A DNA stretch of 54,269 nucleotides from Hyphomicrobiales bacterium (GTDB taxonomy: Bacteria; Pseudomonadota; Alphaproteobacteria; Rhizobiales; Rhizobiaceae), in contig JAFKJW010000183.1 in the NCBI GenBank assembly GCA_017305925.1, positions 18,131-72,399 of the forward strand, written 5' to 3'. Shown here piece after piece: positions 26,404 through 34,972 of this stretch. The notes under the pieces are model-generated. The model was not told where the DNA came from. It was given only the letters and a program-made list of their open reading frames with translations, and made no database searches. The translations under genes were made by a program, and so were the position numbers. Position 1 is the first letter of the stretch, and every line of letters starts with the position of its first letter.

Positions 26404-26503
26404 CTAGAGCGGACTGCATTCAATCAGAACCGCAATGCCACTCTATCTCTTTGTTATCGCATCGGATTCATCCGAAAAGCGCGCACACTTTTCGGTCCGA
26501 TGC
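26404..26503. repeat. Intergenic palindromic repeat between permease and ATPase genes
   Basis: A nested inverted repeat is formed by GCATCGG (26459-26465) pairing with CCGATGC (26497-26503), and CCGAAAAG (26472-26479) pairing with CTTTTCGG (26488-26495). The preceding 26404-26445 segment (AGAGCGGACTGCATT ... CGCAATGCCACTCT) forms a weaker second palindrome. I recognise the sequence type as a dispersed intergenic element common in Rhizobiales genomes. In the transcript it would fold strongly and could modulate expression of the downstream ATPase gene. Confidence 0.7.
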
Positions 26504-26504
26504 T

Positions 26505-27329
<825 letters not shown>

Positions 27330-27374
27330 GGTCAGATCTCCCGACGCGACAATTGCGATAAATTGCGGGTTGCA

Positions 27375-27459
27375 CCCCTGACCCCTCCCCGCAAGGGGGA
27401 GGGGGACCTGGTGCCGGCGCTTCCATATCCCCCTCCCCCTTGCGGGGAGGGGTCAGGGG
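27375..27459. repeat. Perfect 31-bp inverted repeat between the two permease genes
   Basis: Arm 27375-27405 (beginning CCCCTGACCCCTCCCC) is the exact reverse complement of arm 27429-27459, with a 23-base spacer. Each arm is itself partly self-complementary (CCCCTCCCC against GGGGGAGGGG). Short G/C-only palindromes of this composition are dispersed repeats in rhizobia. Here two head-to-head copies give a stem of 31 bp in the polyol operon mRNA. Confidence 0.85.
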
Positions 27460-27494
27460 CGGGGGTCGATGAAATCATCGGCACGACCAGCATC

Positions 27495-28367
27495 TCACTT
27501 GTCCAGGTTCTTGCCGACGGCGCGCATCACGAAGAAGGCGACGATGTTGGCGAGGATGACGGCGATGATGCCGCCGGCCGAAGCCTGGCCGATTTTGTAT
27601 TCGAGCAGCGCCTTCTGGTAGACCAGGAAGGGCAGGTTGGTGGAGGCGTAGCCCGGCCCTCCATTGGTCGTGACCAGGATCTCCGCATAGACGGAGAGCA
27701 GGAAGATCGTCTGGATCAGCACGACCACGGTCATCGCCCGCGACAGATGCGGCAGCGTCAGATACCAGAAGCGGCTGAGGAAACCGGCGCCGTCCATCTC
27801 GGCCGCCTCCATCTGCTCGCCGTCCAGCGATTGCAGCGAGGTGAGCAGGATGAGCGTGGCGAAGGGCAGCCACTGCCAGGCGACGATCAGGATCACCGAG
27901 AACAGCGGGTATTGCGCGAACCAGTCGATCGGCTGGAGGCCGAAGAAGCGGGCGATGTCGGCGAACACGCCGTAGCCGGGATGCATCAGCATGTTCTTCC
28001 AGACCAGTGCCGCGACCGGCGGCATGACGAAGAAAGGCGAGATCACCAGGATGCGCACGAAGCCCTGTCCCCACATGGGCTGGTCGAGCAGGAGCGCCAG
28101 CAGGATGCCGCCGACAATGGTGATCGCGAGCACGGCCAGCACGATCACCAGCGTGTGGAGGATCGCGGCGAGGAAGGCCGGGTTCTTGAAGAACAGCGCG
28201 TAGTTCGAGAAGCCGACGAAGCCGTCGCGGACCGGGTTCAGCGGGTTGTATTGCAGGAAGGAGAACCAGAGCGTGAAGGCGAGCGGCACGATCATCCAGA
28301 CGAAGAGCAGGATGACGGACGGCGCCATCATGAAACGCGCCAGCGTGCCGGTCTGCTTGGTTGCCAT
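27495..28367 (-). CDS. smoF: Polyol ABC importer permease (SmoF type)
   Basis: This 290-residue permease of the CUT1 family has six helices (MMAPSVILLFVWMIVPLAFTLWFS first) and the EAA loop MEAAEMDGAGFLSRFWYLTLPHL near residues 190-212. The ribosome-binding site is GGAGGAG five bases before the ATG. It forms the channel with the SmoG-type subunit. The gene follows the binding protein gene after a hairpin-containing gap. Confidence 0.9.
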   Translation of the reverse strand: MATKQTGTLARFMMAPSVILLFVWMIVPLAFTLWFSFLQYNPLNPVRDGFVGFSNYALFFKNPAFLAAILHTLVIVLAVLAITIVGGILLALLLDQPMWGQGFVRILVISPFFVMPPVAALVWKNMLMHPGYGVFADIARFFGLQPIDWFAQYPLFSVILIVAWQWLPFATLILLTSLQSLDGEQMEAAEMDGAGFLSRFWYLTLPHLSRAMTVVVLIQTIFLLSVYAEILVTTNGGPGYASTNLPFLVYQKALLEYKIGQASAGGIIAVILANIVAFFVMRAVGKNLDK

Positions 28368-28484
28368 GGTCTCCTCCCAAATGGCGGGTCGCAGTGTCTC
28401 ATCGCTGCGTGGCGGACGGCAGCCGGAGCGCGAATGAAGCCGCGCCGTCCGGATCGAGCCCTACGGTTCGTCAGGGTATAAAGC

Positions 28485-28511
28485 GGCCGTCCGGACGGGA
28501 ACCGGACGGCC
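28485..28511 (-). terminator. Hairpin after the polyol-binding protein gene
   Basis: A perfect 10-bp stem (GGCCGTCCGG / CCGGACGGCC) with a 7-base loop lies 18 bases past the binding-protein stop. In the transcript direction (minus) it is followed by GCTTTATA. Such hairpins between binding-protein and permease genes usually stabilise the upstream mRNA or terminate part of the transcripts, giving an excess of binding protein. Confidence 0.7.
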
Positions 28512-28529
28512 AAGGCACCGGGAGGCGCC

Positions 28530-29834
28530 TTACTGGATGTAGCCGCCTTCCTGCATCGTGGCAGTGGCGGCGTCCTGGGCCTGCTTCAGCGCTTCATCGA
28601 CGCTCATCTGACCGGCGAGCGCCGCCGAAAAGAGCTGGCCGACTGTGGTGCCGAGACCCTGGAACTCGGGGATGGCGACGAACTGCACGCCGGTATAGGG
28701 CACCGGCTTGACGGTCGGATGCGTCGGATCGGCCGCATTGATGGAGTCGAGCGTCATCTTGGCGAAGGGCGCGGCCTTCTGGTACTCGGGGTTCTCGTAG
28801 AGCGAGGTGCGCGTGCCGGGAGGCACGTTGGCCCAGCCTTCCTTGTCGGCGACGAGCTTCAGATAGTCCTTGCTGGTTGCCCAGGAGACGAATTTTTCGG
28901 CCGCCGCCGCCTTCTGCGTGCCGGCGGGGATCGCCAGCGACCAGGCCCACAGCCAGTTGCCGCGCTTGCCGAGCCCCGTGTCGGGCGCCAGCGCGAAGCC
29001 CACCTTGTCGGCGACGGTGGAATCCGCGCCGGTGACGAAGGAGGCGGCGACGGTGGCGTCGATCCACATGCCGCACTTGCCCTGCTGGAAGAGCGCGAGG
29101 TTCTCGTTGAAGCCGTTGGAGGAAGCGCCGTCCGGCCCGTCGGCCTTCATCAGGTCGACATAGAACTGCAAGGTGTTCTTCCATTCCGGCTGGTCGAACT
29201 GCGGCTTCCACTCCTCGTCGAACCAGCGCGCGCCGAAGGAGTTCGACATGGCGGTGAGGAAGGCCATGTTCTCGCCCCAGCCGGCCTTGCCGCGCAGGCA
29301 CACGCCGTTCACGCCGGCGGCCCTGTCGGTCATCTTGTCGGCGGCCTGGCGGATGAAGTCCCAGGTCGGCGCGTCGGGCATCTGGAGCCCGGCCTTCTCC
29401 ATCAGGTCCTTGCGGTACATGACGAAGGAGGACTCGCCGTAGAAGGGCGCGGCATAGAGCTTGCCGTCGGCGGACAGGCCGTTGCGGATCGCCGGGATGA
29501 TGTCGTCGGCGTCATAATCGGCGCCGAGGTTCTCCAGCGGCAGCAGCCAGTTCTGCTTGGCCCAGATCGGAACCTCGTAGGTGCCGATGGTCATCACGTC
29601 GTACTGGCCGCCCTTGGTGGCGATGTCGGTGGTGACGCGCTCGCGCAGCACGTTCTCTTCCAGCGTGACCCAGTTGAGCTGGATGTCGGGGTTCTTCTGG
29701 GTGAAGTCGTCCGTCAGCTTCTGCATGCGGATCATGTCGCCATTGTTGACGGTGGCGATGGTGATCGTCTCGGCATGCGCGGCAAAGGCCAACAGGCTGG
29801 CGGTCGCGCCCAGGATGAGCGTTCTGATGGTCAT
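28530..29834 (-). CDS. smoE: Polyol ABC transporter solute-binding protein (SmoE type)
   Basis: This 434-residue periplasmic family 1 binding protein starts at MTIRTLILGA with GGGAGGA eight bases upstream; the longer open frame to 29885 lacks such a site. The signal peptide is residues 1-22 (ending AHA). Typical segments are MTIGTYEVPIWAKQNWLLPLENLG, YAAPFYGESSFVMYRKDL and MPDAPTWDFIRQAADKM, with a C-terminal binding-lobe region WAWSLAIPAGTQKAAAAEKFVSW. It opens the operon of importer, dehydrogenase, hydrolase and kinase, and follows SorC-type operator sequences. Confidence 0.92.
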   Translation of the reverse strand: MTIRTLILGATASLLAFAAHAETITIATVNNGDMIRMQKLTDDFTQKNPDIQLNWVTLEENVLRERVTTDIATKGGQYDVMTIGTYEVPIWAKQNWLLPLENLGADYDADDIIPAIRNGLSADGKLYAAPFYGESSFVMYRKDLMEKAGLQMPDAPTWDFIRQAADKMTDRAAGVNGVCLRGKAGWGENMAFLTAMSNSFGARWFDEEWKPQFDQPEWKNTLQFYVDLMKADGPDGASSNGFNENLALFQQGKCGMWIDATVAASFVTGADSTVADKVGFALAPDTGLGKRGNWLWAWSLAIPAGTQKAAAAEKFVSWATSKDYLKLVADKEGWANVPPGTRTSLYENPEYQKAAPFAKMTLDSINAADPTHPTVKPVPYTGVQFVAIPEFQGLGTTVGQLFSAALAGQMSVDEALKQAQDAATATMQEGGYIQ

Positions 29835-29859
29835 GCGTGTCCTCCCAAAAGCCAGGATT

Positions 29860-29892
29860 TGAGCAATTGCTTTGGCTATGAGCAAATACTCA
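29860..29892 (-). promoter_or_regulatory. Paired SorC-type operator half-sites upstream of the polyol operon
   Basis: TGAGCAATTGCT (29860-29871, containing the perfect palindrome AGCAATTGCT) and TGAGCAAATACTCA (29879-29892) are two adjacent inverted repeats 26-58 bases before the smoE start. A third closely similar repeat sits upstream of the SorC gene (31042-31056). The sharing of the motif by the regulator and its adjacent catabolic operon strongly suggests the SorC binding site. The rest of the 29893-30028 gap shows no gene. Confidence 0.7.
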
Positions 29893-30028
29893 GCTTACGA
29901 AGCGCATGTCAACGCGGATTCGTCGCTGCGTTGCAGCATCGCGGAAAGAGACCACGGCAGATGAACGGAAGGTAGCGCCGGAGAACGCGGCGCGAGAAGG
30001 TACGGAAACGTCTTTCAGGAGCAGTGAG

Positions 30029-30982
30029 CTATTCCAGCAGGGCCTTCGCCGTCCGCTCGTCGGTGATGACGCCGTTGACCAGCCGCCGGTTGAGCGCGGC
30101 GCGCAGGCCCGGCAGCTTGGCCTCGCCCATGGCGAGCGCCACGACGAGGGAGCGTTCGCGCGAGGGAAGCGGCGCGGCGGCGACGCGCTCGTTCGTCAGG
30201 CCCTCGATCAGGCGCCCGTCACGGTCAAAGACCCAACCGACGATCTCGCCAGCCGCGCCGGCGCGCTGGAGCGCCTTCAGTTCCGCCTCCGAAATGAACC
30301 CGTCGACATAAAGCGGCGCGTTCGGCCCGAGGTCGCCGATACCGACGAAGGTCACATCGGCCGAGGCGGCGAGCTCCAGCGTGTGCCGGATCATCGGCTG
30401 GCTGTGCAGCATCTCGCGCTCGGCCTGCGAGGACGCGATGACGGGCAGCGGCATCGGGAAGCTGCGCGCCTTGATCAGGTCGGCCATGGTGAAGATGACG
30501 TTGTAGAAGGCCGCCGACCCGTCGGGCGCGATATTTCCCGTCAGCGACACCACCTTGTGCTGCGGGCATTCCATCGGCGAAAGCTGCTCGATCGCCGCCT
30601 TCAGGGTGCGGCCCGTGCCGATCGCCATGACGATCGGCCCGGGCGAGCGCAGGCGTCTCTCGATCTCGGCCGCCGCCGCCTCCGCGATACCGATCGTCGT
30701 GGAGGGATTGCCCGGGTCGCTCGGCACCACCTCGACCAGATCCAGCGCGTAGCGGGATTTCAGCCTCTCGCCGAGTTCGAGGCACTCGGCGATGGGATGG
30801 TCCAGCCGCACCTTCACCAGCCCCTCCGAGACGGCGAACGAGACGAGTCGCTGCGCGGTCTGGCGCGAGATGCCGGGCTTCGCGGCGATCTGGTCCTGCG
30901 TGTTGCCGGCGACGTAGTAGAGCCAGCCGGCGCGCGCCGCGTCGTCCTGCCTTTGCCGTATCGTGTCCTGTTGCGCGCTCAT
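30029..30982 (-). CDS. SorC-family sugar-responsive transcriptional regulator
   Basis: This 317-residue regulator has an N-terminal helix-turn-helix (AGWLYYVAGNTQDQIAAKPGISRQTAQRLVSFAVSEGLV, residues about 18-57) and a C-terminal sugar-phosphate-binding Rossmann-like domain of the SorC/DeoR kind (GIAEAAAAEIERRL, VMAIGTGRTLKAAIEQL, VSLTGNIAPDG, DVTFVGIGDLGPNAPLY). AGGA lies six bases before the ATG. Such proteins bind phosphorylated pathway intermediates and act as repressors or activators of polyol operons. The operator-like repeat 60 bases upstream suggests autoregulation. Confidence 0.92.
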   Translation of the reverse strand: MSAQQDTIRQRQDDAARAGWLYYVAGNTQDQIAAKPGISRQTAQRLVSFAVSEGLVKVRLDHPIAECLELGERLKSRYALDLVEVVPSDPGNPSTTIGIAEAAAAEIERRLRSPGPIVMAIGTGRTLKAAIEQLSPMECPQHKVVSLTGNIAPDGSAAFYNVIFTMADLIKARSFPMPLPVIASSQAEREMLHSQPMIRHTLELAASADVTFVGIGDLGPNAPLYVDGFISEAELKALQRAGAAGEIVGWVFDRDGRLIEGLTNERVAAAPLPSRERSLVVALAMGEAKLPGLRAALNRRLVNGVITDERTAKALLE

Positions 30983-31041
30983 GAAGGTCCTGCCTCAGGC
31001 CACCCTACAGGGAAATCGGCGACGCGCAAATGTCGTTCACG

Positions 31042-31056
31042 TGAGGAAATTGCTCA
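31042..31056 (-). promoter_or_regulatory. SorC-type operator upstream of its own gene
   Basis: TGAGGAAATTGCTCA is a near-perfect inverted repeat (TGAG...CTCA) matching the two sites upstream of smoE. It lies 60 bases before the regulator start, in the gap after the class II aldolase gene, so the regulator probably has its own promoter here. Confidence 0.65.
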
Positions 31057-31086
31057 CAGCTGAATGCCATGAGCAGCGATGGTCGC

Positions 31087-31854
31087 TCAATTGCGATAGG
31101 CCGGCTCCTGCTCGTCGAGGATCGCCTTCAGCTCCTCCAGATGACGGTCAGCCTGCCCGGGATAGTCATCCATCTCGGCGGCGACCTTGCTCGCCACCGC
31201 GTCGGAAAGCCGCCGCAGCGGCTGGCCCGTCCACAGCGCCTTGATGTAGGTCTCGGCGGCGCGCTCGAAATAATACATGCGGTTGAACGCCTCGGCGACG
31301 GTGTTGCCGACGACCAGTATGCCATGGTTGCCCATCACCATGACCTGGATCCTGGGGTCGGCGAGCAGGCGCGAGCAGCGCTCGCCTTCCCCCTCGAAGG
31401 CGAGCCCGCCATAGTTGTCGTCGACGACCTGGCGGCCGAAGAACATGGCGGAGTTCTGGTCGATCGGCGGCAGCAGCGAATCCGCGAGCGACGCCAGCAC
31501 CGTGGCGTGGATGGAATGCACGTGCAGGACGCAACGCGCATGCGGGCAGTTGCGGTGCACCGCCCCGTGCAGGCCCCAGGCCGTCGGATCGGGTGCGTTG
31601 GGGCGGTTCATCGTGGCCGGATCGTTGGCGTCGATGGTCAGAAGGTCGCTTGCCTTGATCCGCGAGAAGTGAACCTGGTTGGGGTTCATCAGGAACTGCG
31701 TGCCGTCGTCGTTCACGGCGAGCGAAAAATGGTTCGCGACGGCCTCGTGCATGTTGAGCCGCGCCGTCCAGCGGAACGCGCAGGCAAGATCCACGCGCCC
31801 CTGATAATGCGGCAGGTTGGTCGCTTCGTTGCGCGGCAGATGCGCCAGGCTCAT
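31087..31854 (-). CDS. Class II aldolase/adducin-family protein
   Basis: This 255-residue zinc-dependent enzyme is of the L-ribulose-5-phosphate 4-epimerase/fuculose-phosphate aldolase fold. The metal-binding histidines are visible in CVLHVHSIHATVLASL, and VMVMGNHGILVVGNTVAEAFNRMYYFERAAE is the family's second His region. HEAVANHFSLAV near the N-terminus is also conserved. The ATG at 31854 has AGGAG seven bases upstream, preferred over the ATG five codons earlier. Exact substrate is unknown; many relatives of this subgroup are annotated only as class II aldolases. Context suggests a pentulose or tetrulose phosphate. Confidence 0.88.
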   Translation of the reverse strand: MSLAHLPRNEATNLPHYQGRVDLACAFRWTARLNMHEAVANHFSLAVNDDGTQFLMNPNQVHFSRIKASDLLTIDANDPATMNRPNAPDPTAWGLHGAVHRNCPHARCVLHVHSIHATVLASLADSLLPPIDQNSAMFFGRQVVDDNYGGLAFEGEGERCSRLLADPRIQVMVMGNHGILVVGNTVAEAFNRMYYFERAAETYIKALWTGQPLRRLSDAVASKVAAEMDDYPGQADRHLEELKAILDEQEPAYRN

Positions 31855-31920
31855 CGTATAGCTCCTCATTTCAAGTGCGGCAGCATGACCGATCGGCGGC
31901 CACGCGGCAATGGGCTGCGG

Positions 31921-32619
31921 TCAGCCCGGCGGCCCGCGCAGCGTCTCGAAGGCTTCCGGCAACTGGCCGAGCGTCTCCAGCACGCGGTCGGCGCCGAGCT
32001 CGTCGGCCGGCACGGCCGTGTAGCCGCCGCGCACGACGACCACCGTCATGCCGGCCGCGCGCGCGGAGGCGACGTCCGAATGGCTGTCGCCGACCATCAG
32101 CGCGTCGGCCGGACCGACGCCGAGGCGATCCAGGGCCGCGAGCAGGATGTCAGGCGCCGGCTTCTTGGCGACGCCCGCATCGCCGCCGACGACGGAGCCG
32201 AGATAGGGAAAGAAGCCGAAATGATCGAGCACGGCCTCGGCGGCGCGCTGCGGCTTGTTGGTGGCGACCGCCAGCCGGACGCCCTCGCCATGCAGGGCCT
32301 CCAGGGTTTCCAGCGCGGCGGGCATCAGCACGGTCTGCCGGGTGAGGTGGTTGCCGTAGATGTCGAGCATCTCCAGATGGACGTTCTCCAGCGCCTCGCC
32401 TTCAAGCGGCCTGCCGCAGGCGCGGAAGGCGCGCTCCACCAGGACCTTGACCCCCTGACCGATCATCGACTTCACCGCGTCGAGCGAAAGCGGGCCGAGC
32501 GCGTGGCGCTCCAGAAGCTCGTTGACCGCGCCACGGATGTCCGGCGCGGAATCTATCAGCGTACCGTCGAGGTCGAACAGAACGGCAAGCGGCCAGCGGC
32601 GCCCGGCGACCTGGCTCAC
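31921..32619 (-). CDS. gph: Phosphoglycolate phosphatase (HAD superfamily)
   Basis: This 232-residue cytosolic phosphatase removes phosphate from 2-phosphoglycolate. HAD motifs are [45 protein letters not shown] with its Lys and [18 protein letters not shown]. Its start overlaps the end of rpe by four bases, the rpe-gph linkage known from E. coli and from Calvin-cycle operons. Assignment over other HAD IA phosphatases rests on that linkage and motif sequence. Confidence 0.85.
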   Translation of the reverse strand: MSQVAGRRWPLAVLFDLDGTLIDSAPDIRGAVNELLERHALGPLSLDAVKSMIGQGVKVLVERAFRACGRPLEGEALENVHLEMLDIYGNHLTRQTVLMPAALETLEALHGEGVRLAVATNKPQRAAEAVLDHFGFFPYLGSVVGGDAGVAKKPAPDILLAALDRLGVGPADALMVGDSHSDVASARAAGMTVVVVRGGYTAVPADELGADRVLETLGQLPEAFETLRGPPG

Positions 32620-33302
32620 CGGTCCGTGCTCCCCGGCACCCCGGCCGCGGCGCGGATCGCCGCGATGTTGGCGCGATAGATGTCGACCGACCCGCCCTTG
32701 AAGACGGCCGCGCCGGCCACCAGAACCGAGGCGCCGGCGCGCGCCAGCTCGCCCGCATTGGCCACGCCGACGCCGCCGTCCACCTCGATGCGGATCGGCC
32801 GGGAGCCGATCATCGCCTTGATGCGGCGGATCTTCTCGACGACGGCGGGGATGAAGGCCTGGCCGCCGAAGCCCGGATTGACCGACATCACGAGGATGGT
32901 GTCGAGGCGATCCAGCACATATTCGATGCTGCTCTCCGGCGTGGCGGGATTGAGCGACACGCCGGCCCGCTTGCCCAGCGCCTTGATCGCCTGGAGGGAG
33001 CGGTCGAGGTGCGGCCCCGCCTCGACATGCACGGTCATCTGGTCGCAGCCGGCATCCGCGAAATCGGCGAGATAGCGGTCCACCGGCGCGACCATCAGAT
33101 GGCAGTCGAAGAACTTCGCGCTGCGGCTGCGCAGCGCCTTGATGACCGGCGCCCCGAAACTCATGTTCGGCACGAAATGCCCGTCCATGACGTCGAGATG
33201 GATCCAGTCCGCGCCGGCGGCGTCGATTGCCTCGACCTCTTCTCCGAGGCGCGCGAAATCCGCCGACAGGACGGAAGGCGCAATGAGAATATCCTGTGTC
33301 AT
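32616..33302 (-). CDS. rpe: Ribulose-phosphate 3-epimerase
   Basis: The enzyme interconverts D-ribulose 5-phosphate and D-xylulose 5-phosphate. The 228-residue TIM barrel shows [17 protein letters not shown], the metal/catalytic [39 protein letters not shown] and [24 protein letters not shown] precedes the ATG by about six bases. It is divergent from modA. In this cluster it would pass ribulose 5-phosphate, formed by the FGGY kinase, to the pentose-phosphate pathway, besides its housekeeping role. Confidence 0.96.
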   Translation of the reverse strand: MTQDILIAPSVLSADFARLGEEVEAIDAAGADWIHLDVMDGHFVPNMSFGAPVIKALRSRSAKFFDCHLMVAPVDRYLADFADAGCDQMTVHVEAGPHLDRSLQAIKALGKRAGVSLNPATPESSIEYVLDRLDTILVMSVNPGFGGQAFIPAVVEKIRRIKAMIGSRPIRIEVDGGVGVANAGELARAGASVLVAGAAVFKGGSVDIYRANIAAIRAAAGVPGSTDR

Positions 33303-33382
33303 GAGGGCTCCGGCGACAACGGCGTTTCGGCTGTCATAAGCGCAACCGACGGAAACGCAAGGTCCGCAAAGGCCTGCCGATG

Positions 33383-33427
33383 TTGACGTTCAACCGCCTT
33401 CCATAGTTATATCCGTCTGTATATATC
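33383..33427 (+). promoter_or_regulatory. modABC promoter with ModE-like molybdate box
   Basis: A -35 TTGACG (33383-33388) and a TTATAT -10 (33407-33412, spacing 18) precede modA. GTTATAT (33406-33412) and ATATATC (33421-33427) form a spaced AT-rich inverted repeat of the ModE/MopA box kind (GTTATAT-N8-ATATANC). It covers the -10, so molybdate-bound ModE would repress transcription. The regulator gene itself is not in the window. Confidence 0.65.
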
Positions 33428-33463
33428 GCGACGGCTTGGATGCCGAACAGGGAGCGGACGACG

Positions 33464-34249
33464 ATGTTCAGGAATGGCGAAGCGAGGCTGGCGCTGCTCG
33501 GCGCGGCTGTCGGGCTGGTTCTTTGCGGCGCGGCGCCCGCGACGGCCGACGACACAGTGACCGTCTTCGCGGCGGCGAGCCTGAAGAATGCGCTCGACGA
33601 GATCAACACGGCCTGCGAACCCGAGGTCGGCGAGAAGGCGACCATCTCCTACGCGGCGAGCTCGGCGCTCGCCAAGCAGATCGAGCAGGGCGCGCCAGCC
33701 GACGTCTTCATGTCGGCCGATCTCGACTGGATGAAGTATCTCGCCGACAGGAACCTCATCGACAAGGACACGGAAACGAAGCTGCTCGGCAACAGCATCG
33801 TCCTCGTCGCGCCGGCGGATTCGACCGCCAGCGTCGATATCGCGCCGAATTTCGACCTCGCCAAGCTGCTGGGCGACGGCAAGCTCGCCATGGCGAACGT
33901 CGATTCCGTGCCTGCCGGCAAATACGGCAAGGCCTCGCTGGAAAGCCTCGGCGTGTGGACGTCGGTCGAGGGCCAGGTGGCGCAGGCCGAGAACGTGCGC
34001 GCCGCCCTCGCGCTGGTCGCCTCGGGCGAGGCGCCGCTCGGGATCGTCTACAAGACCGACGCGGCTGCCGAGAACAAGGTCAAGATCATCGGTACCTTCC
34101 CGGAGGATTCGCATCCGCCGATCGTCTATCCGATCGCCCGCACGGCCGATTCGAAGGACACGGACACGCCGGCCTTCCTGAAATGCGTCCAGTCTGACAA
34201 GGCCAAGCCGCTGTTCGAGAAGCAGGGTTTCACGGTTCTGGCGCAGTAG
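33464..34249 (+). CDS. modA: Molybdate-binding periplasmic protein
   Basis: The 261-residue solute-binding protein starts at MFRNGEARL (GGGAG nine bases upstream) with a signal peptide ending near ATADD. ModA motifs include VFAAASLKNALDEI, ISYAASSALAKQIEQGAPADVFMSAD, NSIVLVAP, GKLAMANVDSVPAGKYGKASLESLG, AALALVASGEAPLGIVYKTDA. It delivers molybdate (or tungstate) to ModBC. First gene of modABC. Confidence 0.95.
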   Translation: MFRNGEARLALLGAAVGLVLCGAAPATADDTVTVFAAASLKNALDEINTACEPEVGEKATISYAASSALAKQIEQGAPADVFMSADLDWMKYLADRNLIDKDTETKLLGNSIVLVAPADSTASVDIAPNFDLAKLLGDGKLAMANVDSVPAGKYGKASLESLGVWTSVEGQVAQAENVRAALALVASGEAPLGIVYKTDAAAENKVKIIGTFPEDSHPPIVYPIARTADSKDTDTPAFLKCVQSDKAKPLFEKQGFTVLAQ

Positions 34250-34270
34250 ACGGAGCGCGGCGCCGCGGAC

Positions 34271-34972
34271 ATGGAGTGGCTGGCCCTCAGTCCCGACGAG
34301 TGGAACGCGGTCCGCCTCTCCCTCAAGGTCTCGGCCTGGGCGACGCTGGTCAGCCTTCCGTTCGGCCTTCTCGTCGCGCATCTTCTCGCCCGCGGCCGCT
34401 TTCCGGGCCGTTCGCTGCTCAACGGCATCGTCCATCTGCCGCTGATCCTGCCGCCGGTCGTGACGGGCTACCTGCTTCTGCTCGGCTTCGGCCGGCGCGG
34501 GCCGATCGGGCATGTCCTGGAACAGGCTTTCGGCATCGTCTTCTCCTTCCGCTGGACGGGTGCGGCGCTCGCCTGCGGCATCATGGGGTTTCCCCTGATG
34601 GTGCGGGCGATCCGCCTGTCCGTCGAGGCGGTCGACCGGAGGCTCGAAGCCGCCGCCGGAACGCTGGGCGCCGGTCCGGCCTGGGTCTATCTCACGGTGA
34701 CGCTGCCGCTCATCCTGCCGGGCGTGATCGCCGGCATGATCCTTTCCTTCGCCAAGGCGATGGGCGAGTTCGGCGCCACCATCACCTTCGTCTCCAACAT
34801 CCCCGGCGAGACCCAGACGCTGCCCTCGGCGATCTACACCTTCACGCAGGTGCCGGGCGGCGATTTCGGCGCGATGCGCCTGACGCTCGTCTCCATCGTC
34901 GTGGCGATGGCCGCGCTGGTCGCGTCGGAGGTGCTGTCGCGGCGCGTCAGCCGGCGCATGGACCTCGCATGA
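34271..34972 (+). CDS. modB: Molybdate ABC transporter permease
   Basis: This 233-residue inner-membrane permease has about five helices and the ModB-typical LPLILPPVVTGYLLLLGFG and the ATPase-contact loop RLEAAAGTLGAGPAWVYLTVTLPL, followed by FAKAMGEFGATITFVSNIPGETQTLPSAIYT. The end overlaps modC by four bases (ATGA). It starts 21 bases after modA. Confidence 0.95.
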   Translation: MEWLALSPDEWNAVRLSLKVSAWATLVSLPFGLLVAHLLARGRFPGRSLLNGIVHLPLILPPVVTGYLLLLGFGRRGPIGHVLEQAFGIVFSFRWTGAALACGIMGFPLMVRAIRLSVEAVDRRLEAAAGTLGAGPAWVYLTVTLPLILPGVIAGMILSFAKAMGEFGATITFVSNIPGETQTLPSAIYTFTQVPGGDFGAMRLTLVSIVVAMAALVASEVLSRRVSRRMDLA

